NCBI RefSeq assembly: GCF_014873495.1
Contig: NZ_JADBGF010000001.1
Location: forward strand, 6,262,001-6,326,000
Origin: Streptomyces stelliscabiei
GTDB lineage: Bacteria; Actinomycetota; Actinomycetes; Streptomycetales; Streptomycetaceae
DNA: 64,000 bases
Reading direction: 5' to 3'
In this document: positions 1 through 7,930 of the stretch, in pieces
How positions within the stretch are numbered: position 1 is the stretch's first letter
Layout: every line of letters begins with the position of its first letter
Notes under the pieces: model-generated
Database searches by the model: none
Seen by the model: the letters and a program-made list of their open reading frames with translations, nothing else
What the model was told of the DNA's origin: nothing
Made by a program: the position numbers and the translations under genes

Positions 1-438
1 GCCGAAGTTCGGGTCGAGGAGGGCGTAGAAGAGGATCGCGATGGCGGTGGAGGAGAGCAGGAACGGCACGAAGAACACCGCGGAGAGGATCGCGCGGTTG
101 CGCTGCCGGCCCGCGGCCCAGACGCCGAGCAGCAGGGCGACGACCGTCTGGAAGACCCAGCTGGCGACCGTCAGGACGACGGTCAGCCACAGGGACTGAC
201 CCATCCGGGGGTCGTCGAAGAGTTTCCGCCAGTTGTCGAGACCGACCGGTCGCGGGTCGCCGAGGCCGTCCCAGCTGGTGAAGGAGAGGTAGAGCGCCAG
301 GGCCATCGGGACGACCGCGAAGAACGTGAAGAAGAGGACACCGGGAAGGGCCCAGGCGGCGTGCGGACGGCCGGCACGGCTCGCGCGGAGTACCGGCCCC
401 TTCCGCGCCGCCGGGGCCTTCTCGACCGTGACGGTCAC
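1..438 (-). CDS. Sugar ABC transporter permease (5' part, cut by window edge)
   Basis: Inner-membrane permease of a carbohydrate ABC importer (MalF/UgpA-like). Only the first 146 codons lie in the window. Seen: a basic N-terminus, a first membrane helix at about residues 30-50 (LFFTFFAVVPMALALYLSF), the GLDNWRKLF stretch that commonly follows helix 1 in this family, and further helices near residues 80-105 and 117-137. The GTG start overlaps the TGA of the binding-protein gene by four bases (GTGA), so translation is probably coupled. The second permease expected for such importers would lie beyond the edge. Substrate is not readable from this part; the neighbouring xylanase and LacI regulator suggest xylo-oligosaccharides (BxlF-like), which is an inference. 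Confidence 0.9.
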   Translation of the reverse strand, partial: MTVTVEKAPAARKGPVLRASRAGRPHAAWALPGVLFFTFFAVVPMALALYLSFTSWDGLGDPRPVGLDNWRKLFDDPRMGQSLWLTVVLTVASWVFQTVVALLLGVWAAGRQRNRAILSAVFFVPFLLSSTAIAILFYALLDPNFG

Positions 439-1799
439 TTCAGCCCCTTGCACGCCGTCACGAACTCGCTGGGCGAGGACTTGCCCGCGAACAGCTTGCC
501 GATCTCCGTGTGCATCCTGGTGCCGAGGCCGTCGCCGAGCGCCTGGTCCCAGGAGAGCGTGAACGCGGGGGCCTTCTGCACCATGTCGTACTGGAACTTC
601 GCGTACTCGGGGTTCGGCGCGGAGGCGAGGAGGGCGGCCGCGTTCGAGGTGGTCGGCACGTCTCCGTTGTCGATCAGCGCCTTCGCGTACGCCTCCGAGG
701 CGCAGTCCTTCAGGAAGCCGACGGCCAGGTCCTTGTTCTTCGTACGGGCGTTGACGGACCAGTAGTTGGTGGGGTTGCCGACGACGTTGCGGACGTCGCC
801 CGTGCCGCCCTCGACGGTCGGGAAGGGGGCCCAGCCCAGGTCGCTCTTGGCGAAGTCGGGGAACTTGCCGAGCTGCGTCGAGTACTCCCAGGAGCCCATC
901 AGGTGCATGGCGGCCTTGCCGCGCGCGAAGACCGCGGGGGCGCCGCCGTTGACGTACGACACAGAGGTGAACTTGGAGCCGAAGGCGCCGTCGTCGATGA
1001 GTTCCCTGACCAGTTCGGCGGCCTTGAGGATCGTGGGGTTGCCCCAGCCGTCGGCGTCGCCGTCCTGGATGCGCTTGAAGACCTGGGGGCCGCCGAGACG
1101 GTCGACCAGGTACTCCAGCCACATCAGGTTGGGCCAGAGGTCGGAGCCGCCGAGGGCGAAGGGGGTGATCTTCGCCTTCTTGAGCTTGGCGTTGTTGTCG
1201 AGCAACTGGTCCCAGGTGGCGGGGGGTTGGAGCTTGTGCTCGGCGAAGACCGCCTTGTTGTAGAACAGGATCACCGGCTGCATGCCGCGCATCGGGATGC
1301 CGTAGTGGCGGCCCCCCAGGTCGCCGGCGGACAGGACCGAGGGCAGGAAGCCGTCCTTGAGGACCGGGTCGTCGTCGATGATGTCGGTGAGGTCGACGAG
1401 CTTGCCCGCGTCCTCGTACGGCTTGATCGAGCCGCCGCCCCAGTTGAAGAAGATGTCCGGGGAGCTGGGAGAGCCCATCGCCGTGCGGAGCTTGGGGGAG
1501 TAGTCGGAGCCGGGGACCTTCTGCAGTTTGATGGTGCCGCCGGCCTTCTTCGCCGCGGCCGACTTGTTGAACCGGTCGACGCTCGCCTGCTGGACCTTCA
1601 CCGCGTCGTCGCCGTACACGAACGCGGTGAGCGTCTTGCCGTCCCCGCCGCCCGCTCCGCCGCCGGAGCCGCAGGCGGTGAGGCCGGTGCCCAGTCCCGC
1701 GGTGAGCAACGAGGCGGAACCGGCGCCGAGGAACCAGCGCCTGCTGAACGGCCTGGTGGCCGCGCTGTCGCCGGTGACCTGGCCTCTACTCGACTCCAT
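435..1799 (-). CDS. Sugar ABC transporter substrate-binding lipoprotein
   Basis: Extracellular solute-binding protein (family 1) that should deliver an oligosaccharide to the permease encoded just downstream; 454 residues, a usual length. The N-terminus combines a twin-arginine-like motif (SRRWFLG, residues about 20-26) with a lipobox (LTAC) before a Gly/Ser linker, so it is probably exported by Tat and lipid-anchored. The ATG at 1799 has GAAGGG eight bases upstream. It is divergent from a LacI regulator, and the shared 131-bp intergenic region holds CGAA...TTCG repeats like those of xylan-regulated Streptomyces genes. Likely a xylobiose/xylotriose binder (BxlE-like), but cellobiose or other oligosaccharides cannot be excluded from the sequence alone. 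Confidence 0.9.
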   Translation of the reverse strand: MESSRGQVTGDSAATRPFSRRWFLGAGSASLLTAGLGTGLTACGSGGGAGGGDGKTLTAFVYGDDAVKVQQASVDRFNKSAAAKKAGGTIKLQKVPGSDYSPKLRTAMGSPSSPDIFFNWGGGSIKPYEDAGKLVDLTDIIDDDPVLKDGFLPSVLSAGDLGGRHYGIPMRGMQPVILFYNKAVFAEHKLQPPATWDQLLDNNAKLKKAKITPFALGGSDLWPNLMWLEYLVDRLGGPQVFKRIQDGDADGWGNPTILKAAELVRELIDDGAFGSKFTSVSYVNGGAPAVFARGKAAMHLMGSWEYSTQLGKFPDFAKSDLGWAPFPTVEGGTGDVRNVVGNPTNYWSVNARTKNKDLAVGFLKDCASEAYAKALIDNGDVPTTSNAAALLASAPNPEYAKFQYDMVQKAPAFTLSWDQALGDGLGTRMHTEIGKLFAGKSSPSEFVTACKGLK

Positions 1800-1839
1800 G
1801 AGAGCACCCTTCGCGCATGGTCGGACGTATGAATCTCTG

Positions 1840-1898
1840 CGAATGTTTCGGCTGGTACTTCGAATGTTCCGGGAACGTATGGCCGTCGAAAGGGTTCG
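1840..1898. promoter_or_regulatory. Candidate LacI-family operators between binding-protein and regulator genes
   Basis: Three CGAA...TTCG-type inverted repeats. Site A is CGAATGTTTCGG (1840-1851). Site B is CGAATGTTCCGG (1861-1872), spaced exactly 21 bp from A, i.e. two helical turns. Site C is CGAAAGGGTTCG (1887-1898). Read on the minus strand, A is CCGAAACATTCG, one base off the perfect palindrome upstream of the xylanase gene (3439-3451). Known: BxlR-type regulators of Streptomyces xylobiose operons bind CGAA-N-TTCG repeats. Inferred: the LacI protein encoded at 1931 represses both divergent units and the xylanase. Confidence 0.65.
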
Positions 1899-1930
1899 TC
1901 AAGAGGTCGCGCAGGGATACGATCCCGCTC

Positions 1931-2995
1931 ATGAAGCCCGCGAAGCCTGAGGAAATCCAGACAAGAGCGCGTGCGTCCCAGTCCACGCAGACCGCGACGC
2001 TCGCCGAGATCGCCCGGCAGGCCGGCGTCTCGGCTCCGACTGTTTCGAAGGTGCTCAACGGCCGCGCGGACGTCGCGCCCGCGACCCGCACCCGCGTCGA
2101 GGAGCTGCTGCGCGAGTACGGCTACCGCCGCCGGCGTGCCGAGGCGAGCCGGTCCCCCCTCATCGACCTGGTCTTCCACGAGCTGGAGAGCGCGTGGGCG
2201 ATGGAGGTCATCCGGGGCGTCGAGAACATCGCGCGGGAGGAGGGCCTGAGCGTGGTCCTCTCCGAGAGCGCGGGCCGTCTCACCCCCGGCCGCACCTGGG
2301 CCGACCAGGTCGCCGCGCGCCGCCCGCACGGGGTCGTCCTCGTGCTGTCCGGGCTCGACGAGTCCCAGCGGGCGCTGCTGACCAGCCGCTCCATCCCGTT
2401 CGTGGTGATGGACCCGGCGGGCGACCCCGGTGACGACGTGCCCTCGATCGGCGCCACGAACTGGCAGGGCGGCCTCGCCGCCACCCGCCATCTGATCGAG
2501 CTCGGCCACCGGCGGATCGGTGCCATCAGCGGGCCCTCACGGATGATGTGCAGCCGCGCCCGGGTCGACGGCTACCGGGCCGCGCTGGAGACCGCCGGGC
2601 TGCCGGTCGCCTCGGATCTCATCAAGGCCGGGGACTTCCATCACGAGACCGGCTACCGGCTGGGCCTGGACCTGCTGCGCCGCCCCGACCGCCCCACGGC
2701 CGTCTTCGCCGGCAACGACCTCCAGGCCCTCGGCCTCTACGAGGCCGCCCGCGAACTGGGCCTGCGCATCCCGGAGGACCTCAGCGTGGTCGGCTTCGAC
2801 GACCTCCCGGTCGCCCGCTGGGTGGGCCCCCCTCTGACGACGGTCCGCCAGCCCCTGATGAAGATGGCCGAAGCGGCCGCCCGCCTGGTCCTGGACCTGG
2901 GCCGCCAGGACACCTCGTCCACAGCGACCCGAGTCGAACTGGCAACAAGCCTGGTCGTACGAAGCAGCACGGCAACACCACCACCGGCCCCCTGA
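1931..2995 (+). CDS. LacI-family transcriptional regulator
   Basis: DNA-binding repressor, 354 residues from the ATG at 1931. Residues 22-70 form a LacI helix-turn-helix and hinge (LAEIARQAGVSAPTVSKVLN, then VAPATRTRVEELLREYGY). Residues about 75-345 are the periplasmic-binding-protein-like effector domain, with the usual D-Q-A-R-P-G-V-like segments and a C-terminal GFDDLPVARWVGPPLTTVRQP signature. It is divergent from the sugar-binding protein and followed by a xylanase, so a xylo-oligosaccharide-responsive repressor (BxlR-like) is the best guess. Longer in-frame starts (e.g. 1817) would run into the operator region, and their extra residues do not look like LacI sequence. AGGGA lies 13 bases before the chosen start, a weak RBS. 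Confidence 0.9.
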   Translation: MKPAKPEEIQTRARASQSTQTATLAEIARQAGVSAPTVSKVLNGRADVAPATRTRVEELLREYGYRRRRAEASRSPLIDLVFHELESAWAMEVIRGVENIAREEGLSVVLSESAGRLTPGRTWADQVAARRPHGVVLVLSGLDESQRALLTSRSIPFVVMDPAGDPGDDVPSIGATNWQGGLAATRHLIELGHRRIGAISGPSRMMCSRARVDGYRAALETAGLPVASDLIKAGDFHHETGYRLGLDLLRRPDRPTAVFAGNDLQALGLYEAARELGLRIPEDLSVVGFDDLPVARWVGPPLTTVRQPLMKMAEAAARLVLDLGRQDTSSTATRVELATSLVVRSSTATPPPAP

Positions 2996-3310
2996 AGGGG
3001 GCACGGGAAACGGCGCGACAAGCGCCTTTCTGGGGGCGCGGGGAACGGCGCGAAACGCCCCGACGGCGCGGCACCCGGCCACGAGCCCGGTCGGGCGGAC
3101 GCGGCCTCGCTTGCCGCGCGAGCGGCTTCTCGGGGGCGCGGGGAACGGCGCGACAAGCCACGACGGCGCGGCACCCGGCCACGGCGCGACAGCCACGACG
3201 GCGAGCCACCCGGCCACGCTCCGGCCCCGGCAGACGCGCGCCCGCTGCCGCGCGAGCGGCTTCTCAGGGGCGCGGGGAACGGCGCGACAGGCACAACGAC
3301 GCGGCACCCC
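2990..3310 (+). repeat. Four degenerate copies of a dispersed Streptomyces intergenic repeat
   Basis: A unit close to GGGGCGCGGGGAACGGCGCG followed by ACAAGCCACGACGGCGCGGC recurs at about 2990-3027 (degenerate), 3027-3086, 3122-3187 and 3253-3310. The last two are preceded by the same GCGAGCGGCTTCTC flank. The core resembles a widespread Streptomyces intergenic element that I know as GGGGCGCGGGGAACTGCGCGA; a stub also appears near 42205. There is no ORF with coding character here. The element occupies the regulator-xylanase gap and may be a transposition- or slippage-derived REP-like array. Confidence 0.6.
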
Positions 3311-3384
3311 ACCACGCCCCGCACCCGGCACACGCCCACCCGCCCCCGGCGAAGTGCGGCGTGTCCTGGCCGGAAGTTGATGTA

Positions 3385-3413
3385 TTGACGAGTGACGCAA
3401 CCCCCTCCACACT
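3385..3413 (+). promoter_or_regulatory. Putative promoter of the xylanase gene
   Basis: TTGACG (3385-3390), a 17-bp spacer and CACACT (3408-3413) fit a housekeeping sigma promoter, putting the transcription start near 3420, between this box and the operator at 3439-3451. The -10 is weak, so the call rests mainly on the good -35, the spacing and the position. Confidence 0.5.
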
Positions 3414-3438
3414 CCTCCGCAGTCAATCGGATGCACAA

Positions 3439-3451
3439 CCGAAACTTTCGG
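3439..3451. promoter_or_regulatory. Perfect palindromic operator upstream of the xylanase
   Basis: CCGAAACTTTCGG is a perfect 13-bp palindrome 12 bases before the ATG, overlapping the RBS (TTTCGGAGG). The same element is known upstream of several Streptomyces xylanase genes and is bound by LacI-type xylan repressors. Placed downstream of the likely start site, it could block elongation or initiation. Close variants lie at 1840-1872 in front of the sugar importer. Confidence 0.8.
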
Positions 3452-3462
3452 AGGCACCCGCA

Positions 3463-4836
3463 ATGAGAACCCCCCAAACCCCCCTGCGCGCCCGTCTCAC
3501 CGCCCTGCTCACCAGCCTCACCGCTCTCACCGCCGCCGCCCTGCTCACCACCGCCCCCACCGCCCACGCCGCCGACCCGTCCCTGCGGGACCTCGCCGCG
3601 GCCAAGGGCAAGGGCATCGGCACCGCGGTCACCGGCTCCAAGCTCACCGGCACCTACGGCGAGATCGCGGCCCGGGAGTTCAGCTGGCTCACCCCCGGCA
3701 ACGCCATGAAATGGGCCTCGGTGGAGCCCACCCGGGGCACCTTCGACTGGACCGAGGCCGACCGGATCGTCGACTTCGCCGAGGCCCACGACCAGGACGT
3801 ACGCGGCCACACCCTGGTCTGGCACAGCCAGAACCCGAACTGGCTGGCGAACGGCACCTGGACACCCGCACAGCTCGGCCAGCTGATGAAGGACCACATC
3901 GCCCTGGAGGTCGGCCGCTACAAGGGCCGCCTCGCCGCCTGGGACGTGGTGAACGAGCCGTTCAACGAGGACGGCACCTACCGCCAGACCCTCTGGTACA
4001 ACGGCCTCGGCACCGACTACATCGCCCAGGCCCTCACCGCCGCCCGCGCCGCCGACCCGGCCGCCAAGCTCTACATCAACGACTACAACGTCGAGGGCGT
4101 CAACGCCAAGAGCACGGCCCTCTACAACCTGGTCCGGGACCTGAAGGCACGCGGCGTCCCCATCGACGGCGTCGGCCTCCAGGCCCACCTGATCCTCGGC
4201 CAGGTCCCCGCCACGCTCCAGCAGAACATCCAGCGCTTCGCCGACCTGGGCGTGGACGTGGCCATCACGGAACTCGACATCCGCATGCAACTCCCGGCCA
4301 CCCAGGCCAAGCTGGCCCAGCAGCGCACCGAGTACGAGACCGTGGTGAAGGCCTGCGTGGCCGTGACCCGCTGCACCGCCCTCACCGTCTGGGGCTTCAC
4401 CGACTCCGACTCCTGGATCCCGGACACCTTCCCCGGAGAGGGCGCGGCGACCCCGTACGACGAGAACTACGCACCGAAGCCCGCCTACCAGGGCATCGTG
4501 ACGGCACTCGGCGGCACGGTGACCGAGCCCCCGGTCCCGGCCGGCTGCTCGGCGGCGTACACCGTCGCCAACCAGTGGAACACCGGCTTCACCGGCAACG
4601 TGACGATCCGCTGCGCCGCCGGCTCCTCGCTCTCCTCCTGGCGGCTCAACTGGACCTTCGGGGCCGGACAACAGCTCTCCCAGGCCTGGAACGCGACCTG
4701 CACCCAGACCGGCGCGGCCGTCAGCTGCTCCAACGCCTCCTGGAACGGCGGCGTACCGAGCGGCGGTTCGGTGAGCTTCGGTTTCAACGGCACCTGGAGC
4801 GGCACCAATCCGGTGCCGACCGTGACCCTGGGCTGA
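3463..4836 (+). CDS. Secreted endo-1,4-beta-xylanase, GH10 with C-terminal CBM2
   Basis: Cleaves internal beta-1,4 links of xylan outside the cell; 457 residues. Residues 1-36 are a Sec signal peptide (basic start, Leu/Ala core, AHA-A cleavage site). Residues about 40-345 are a GH10 barrel: substrate motif GHTLVWHSQ, acid/base Glu165 in WDVVNEP and nucleophile Glu270 in ITELD. After a very short linker (TEPPVPAG), residues about 362-457 form a CBM2-like cellulose/xylan-binding module with the conserved NQWNTGF, WNGG and FGFNGTWSG segments. The protein stops at TVTLG, without the terminal Cys usual in CBM2. The GGAGG at 3450 fixes the ATG. The operator at 3439 implies control by the LacI regulator; product sugars would enter through the importer at 1-1799. 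Confidence 0.95.
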   Translation: MRTPQTPLRARLTALLTSLTALTAAALLTTAPTAHAADPSLRDLAAAKGKGIGTAVTGSKLTGTYGEIAAREFSWLTPGNAMKWASVEPTRGTFDWTEADRIVDFAEAHDQDVRGHTLVWHSQNPNWLANGTWTPAQLGQLMKDHIALEVGRYKGRLAAWDVVNEPFNEDGTYRQTLWYNGLGTDYIAQALTAARAADPAAKLYINDYNVEGVNAKSTALYNLVRDLKARGVPIDGVGLQAHLILGQVPATLQQNIQRFADLGVDVAITELDIRMQLPATQAKLAQQRTEYETVVKACVAVTRCTALTVWGFTDSDSWIPDTFPGEGAATPYDENYAPKPAYQGIVTALGGTVTEPPVPAGCSAAYTVANQWNTGFTGNVTIRCAAGSSLSSWRLNWTFGAGQQLSQAWNATCTQTGAAVSCSNASWNGGVPSGGSVSFGFNGTWSGTNPVPTVTLG

Positions 4837-4904
4837 GAAATCTGAGAATTTCCGAAGGAAAAGCGGCAGGTAGTTTCTCGCCGTAACAATTCGGACGTAC
4901 GTTC

Positions 4905-5993
4905 ATGTGTGTGACTGGTGAAGGAAACGAGCGCGGAACCGAGGACGGCGGGGACGAGAACGGCGGGGACGCGGGCAGACGGCGGCGCCGGCTCAGGATC
5001 GCCGGCCTCGCCCTCGCCGGCGTCCTCGTCCTCGGTGCGAGCGGGGCCGGCTGGGCGTTCTGGCGGCTCAACGACAACATCACCGGCGTCGACATCAACA
5101 GCGCGCTCGGCGACGACCGCCCCGCGAGGATCGGACCGACGGTGTCACCCGAGGCGTCGGCCACCGCTGCCGAGCCCCTGCCGAGCGGCGCGCTGAACAT
5201 CCTCGTCCTCGGCTCCGACTCCCGCAGCGGCAAGGAGAACGCCGCGCTCGGCGGCGGCGACGAGGGCGCGGGCGCCCGCTCGGACACGGCGATGGTCGTC
5301 CACATCGACGAGGGCCGCACCGGGGCGACCGTCGTCAGCATCCCCCGCGACACCCTGGTCACCCGCCCGTCCTGCCCGCTGGAGTCGGGCGGTTCGACGG
5401 CGGTGGCGTACAACGTGATGTTCAACAGCGCGTACGCGGTCGGCGGCCCGGTCTGCGCGGTCAAGACCGTCGAGTCGATGACGGACGTCCGCATGGACCA
5501 CTACATGGAGATCGACTTCGCCGGCTTCGCGAAGCTCGTCGACGCCCTCGGCGGGGTCACCGTCACGACGGACGAGGACATCGACGACGAGGACAGCCAC
5601 CTGAAGCTGGCCGCCGGCACCCACCACCTCGACGGCGAGCAGGCCCTCGCCCTCGCCCGCACCCGCCACGGCATCGGCGACGGCAGCGACCTCGGCCGCA
5701 TCGGCCTCCAGCAGAAGCTGGTGAAGGCCCTGCTGGACCAGATCTCCTCGACCGACCTCCTGACGAACCCCGCCCGGCTCTACCGGGCCGCCGACGCGGT
5801 CACCGCGAGCCTGACGACGGACACCGGCCTCGACTCGCTCACCGAGCTGGTGCGCCTCGGCCAGAGCCTCAAGGGCCTGTCCTCCGCCGCCACCACGACC
5901 GTGATGATGCCGGTCGCGCCGGCCCCCTACGACAGCAACCGGGTGGTGGCGCGGGAGCCGGACGCGGGCAAGCTGTGGGAGTCGTTGAAGTAG
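4905..5993 (+). CDS. LytR-CpsA-Psr (LCP) family cell-wall glycopolymer ligase-like protein
   Basis: LCP proteins sit in the membrane with an external catalytic domain and transfer lipid-linked glycopolymers to peptidoglycan. Of 362 residues, 1-27 are a charged cytoplasmic tail (GRRRRRLR), 30-50 a membrane helix (IAGLALAGVLVLGASGAGWA), and about 95-270 the LCP domain: LNILVLGSDSR, ARSDTAMVVHID, VSIPRDTLV, the D-F-x-G-F-x-x-L-V-D-A-L-G-G-V motif and LARTRHG. The conserved Arg/Asp residues that bind pyrophosphate are present. No strong RBS precedes the ATG at 4905; GTG at 4911 is an alternative. It follows the xylanase by 68 bp but shows no functional tie to it. A short GC hairpin lies after the stop. 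Confidence 0.9.
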   Translation: MCVTGEGNERGTEDGGDENGGDAGRRRRRLRIAGLALAGVLVLGASGAGWAFWRLNDNITGVDINSALGDDRPARIGPTVSPEASATAAEPLPSGALNILVLGSDSRSGKENAALGGGDEGAGARSDTAMVVHIDEGRTGATVVSIPRDTLVTRPSCPLESGGSTAVAYNVMFNSAYAVGGPVCAVKTVESMTDVRMDHYMEIDFAGFAKLVDALGGVTVTTDEDIDDEDSHLKLAAGTHHLDGEQALALARTRHGIGDGSDLGRIGLQQKLVKALLDQISSTDLLTNPARLYRAADAVTASLTTDTGLDSLTELVRLGQSLKGLSSAATTTVMMPVAPAPYDSNRVVAREPDAGKLWESLK

Positions 5994-6007
5994 CCGCCTG
6001 GGCGGCG

Positions 6008-6026
6008 GCTCGGGTGCGGCCCGAGC
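6008..6026 (+). terminator. Weak hairpin after the LCP gene
   Basis: GCTCGGG-TGCGG-CCCGAGC forms a 7-bp GC stem 15 bases after the LCP stop codon. There is no T-run, so it is at best a weak terminator. Confidence 0.35.
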
Positions 6027-6097
6027 GCGAGCGGAGCGCGGCCCGAGAGGCGGCCTGAGCGGCGGCGAAAAACTTCTCCGGGAAATTCCGGCGGTCG

Positions 6098-6124
6098 TGT
6101 CGATCCGGGGTGCGGCCGTTCGAC
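6098..6124 (+). promoter_or_regulatory. ECF42-type sigma promoter of the DGPF gene
   Basis: TGTCGA (6098-6103), a 17-bp spacer and CGAC (6121-6124) match the signature I recall for ECF42 sigma factors of Streptomyces (TGTCGA in the -35 and CGA/TC in the -10 region). It lies 54 bp before the DGPF/YciI gene, which is followed by the ECF42 sigma gene itself, so autoregulation of the pair is likely. Confidence 0.7.
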
Positions 6125-6177
6125 GCATGGGTGAGAGTCGGGGAGAAGCCCCGGCCGCCGACGCACCTGGAGTCACC

Positions 6178-6534
6178 ATGCCGCGCTATCTGTCGATGGT
6201 CCGGATCGACGAGACGACCGCCCCCGCCGAGGGCCCGAGCCCCGAGCTGATGCAGCGCATGGGGGACCTGATCGAGGAGATGACCAAGGCCGGGGTGCTG
6301 CTGGACACCGCCGGTCTGTCCCCGACCGCGCAGGGCACGCGGGTGCACTGGGAGAGCGGGAAGCTCTCCGTCACCGACGGGCCGTTCACCGAGTCCAAGG
6401 AGGTCGTGGGCGGGTACGCGATCGTCCAGGCCAAGGACATGGCCGAGGCGATCGAGTGGACCAAGCGGTTCCTGAAGGTGCACGAGGAGCACTGGACGGT
6501 CACCTGCGAGGTGCGGGAGATCATGGAGGCCTGA
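6178..6534 (+). CDS. DGPF-domain (YciI/YCII-related) protein
   Basis: Small 118-residue protein of the YCII-related, dimeric alpha-beta-barrel class. It carries the name-giving motif in VTDGPFTESKEVVGGY (residues about 66-81) and a C-terminal helix. Function is not established; relatives are typically encoded beside ECF42 sigma factors and are their main targets. Here the sigma gene starts 43 bp downstream, and an ECF42-like promoter lies upstream (6098-6124). The ATG at 6178 is chosen because the domain begins at once (MPRYLSMVR); the longer in-frame start at 6097 would overlap the promoter. Confidence 0.9.
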   Translation: MPRYLSMVRIDETTAPAEGPSPELMQRMGDLIEEMTKAGVLLDTAGLSPTAQGTRVHWESGKLSVTDGPFTESKEVVGGYAIVQAKDMAEAIEWTKRFLKVHEEHWTVTCEVREIMEA

Positions 6535-6577
6535 GCCCGCTTGGCCGGGGCGCCGTCCGGGTGTCTGATGGTGGGCT

Positions 6578-7876
6578 GTGACCCCACAGCCCACCGCCGC
6601 GTCCGGTCCCGGCCCCGCGTCCGGTCCCGCCCCCGACCCCCGCGTCGCCATCGAGACCGTCTTCCGCATGGAGTCGCCCCGGCTCATCGCCGGGGTCACG
6701 CGCATCGTGCGGGACGTCGGGATCGCGGAGGAACTGGCACAGGACGCGCTGGTCGCGGCCCTGGAGCAGTGGCCGCGCGACGGGGTGCCCGACAATCCCG
6801 GCGCGTGGCTCACGGCCACCGCCAAACACCGGGCGATCGACCTCGTGCGCCGCCGGGAGCGGTACGCGCGCAAGCTCGCCGAGGTGGGCCGGGACCAGGA
6901 GGCGGCGGGACCGTACCTCGACCGGCCGTCCGACCCGGACGACATCGACGACGACCTGCTCCGCCTCGTCTTCACGGCCTGCCACCCCGTGCTCTCCTCC
7001 GAGGCCCGCATCGCCCTCACCCTCCGCCTCCTCGGCGGCCTGACCACGCCCGAGATCGCCCGCGCCTTCCTGGTCCCCGAGCCGACGATCGCCCAGCGCG
7101 TCGTCCGCGCCAAGCGCACCCTGGCCACGCGCAACATCGCCTTCGAAGTGCCGTACGGCCCCGACCGCGAGGCCCGCCTCGGCTCCGTCCTCGAGGTCAT
7201 CTACCTGATCTTCAACGAGGGGTACGCGGCCACCGCCGGCGACGACCTGCTGCGCCCGGCCCTGTGCGAGGACGCCCTCCGACTGGCCCGCGTGCTCGCC
7301 CAGTTGATGCCCAAGGAACCCGAGGTGCACGGCCTCGCCGCGCTGCTGGAGCTCCAGGCGTCACGGGCCGCCGCCCGTACGGGGCCCTCGGGGGAGCCGG
7401 TCCTGCTCGCCGACCAGGACCGCCGCCGCTGGAACCGCCCGCTCATCGCCCGGGGCTTCACCGCCCTGGGCCGCGCCACCGCCGCCGCGCCGGGAACGCC
7501 GGGTCCGTACGCCCTCCAGGCCGCCATCGCCGCCTGCCACGCCCAGGCGTACACCTACGTGGAGACGGACTGGCCGAAGATCGCCACCCTGTACGCCCTG
7601 CTGGCCGCCCGCGCCCCGTCCCCCGTGGTGGAGCTGAACCGCGCGGTGGCCGTCTCCATGGCCGAGGGCCCCGGCCCCGCCCTGGAGATCGTGGACGGCC
7701 TCGCCACCGAACCCGCCCTGCGCGACTACCACCTGCTGCCCAGCGTGCGCGGGGATCTGCTGCGGCGGCTCGGCCGCACGGAGGAGGCGCGCGCCGAGTT
7801 CGTACGGGCGGCCGGGCTGGCGCGCAACGAGCGGGAGCGGGAGTTGCTGCTGACGCGGGCGGAGGAGGGCGCGTGA
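6578..7876 (+). CDS. ECF42-group RNA polymerase sigma factor with C-terminal TPR-like domain
   Basis: Sigma factor that directs RNA polymerase to a small regulon; 432 residues, much longer than ordinary ECF sigmas. Residues about 20-95 are region 2 (FRMESPRLIAGVTRIVRDVG, ELAQDALVAAL, WLTATAKHRAIDLVRR). Residues 130-185 are region 4 (LGGLTTPEIARAFLVPEPTI, then AQRVVRAKRTL). Residues about 190-430 are the DUF6596/TPR-like extension needed for activity in this group, which works without an anti-sigma factor. The upstream DGPF gene and TGTCGA/CGAC promoter complete the usual ECF42 module. GTG at 6578 is chosen as the first start after the DGPF stop that reads directly into the domain. The inducing signal is unknown. 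Confidence 0.9.
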   Translation: MTPQPTAASGPGPASGPAPDPRVAIETVFRMESPRLIAGVTRIVRDVGIAEELAQDALVAALEQWPRDGVPDNPGAWLTATAKHRAIDLVRRRERYARKLAEVGRDQEAAGPYLDRPSDPDDIDDDLLRLVFTACHPVLSSEARIALTLRLLGGLTTPEIARAFLVPEPTIAQRVVRAKRTLATRNIAFEVPYGPDREARLGSVLEVIYLIFNEGYAATAGDDLLRPALCEDALRLARVLAQLMPKEPEVHGLAALLELQASRAAARTGPSGEPVLLADQDRRRWNRPLIARGFTALGRATAAAPGTPGPYALQAAIAACHAQAYTYVETDWPKIATLYALLAARAPSPVVELNRAVAVSMAEGPGPALEIVDGLATEPALRDYHLLPSVRGDLLRRLGRTEEARAEFVRAAGLARNERERELLLTRAEEGA

Positions 7877-7930
7877 GGGGAGTCGCCCGAGGCGGGTCGC
7901 CCGAGGCGGTCGCCTGAGGTGCGCGGGGGG

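Noticed and set aside
2995..3462. Mobile element in the regulator-xylanase gap
   Set aside because: Repeats are present, but there is no transposase, no terminal inverted repeat and no target duplication.
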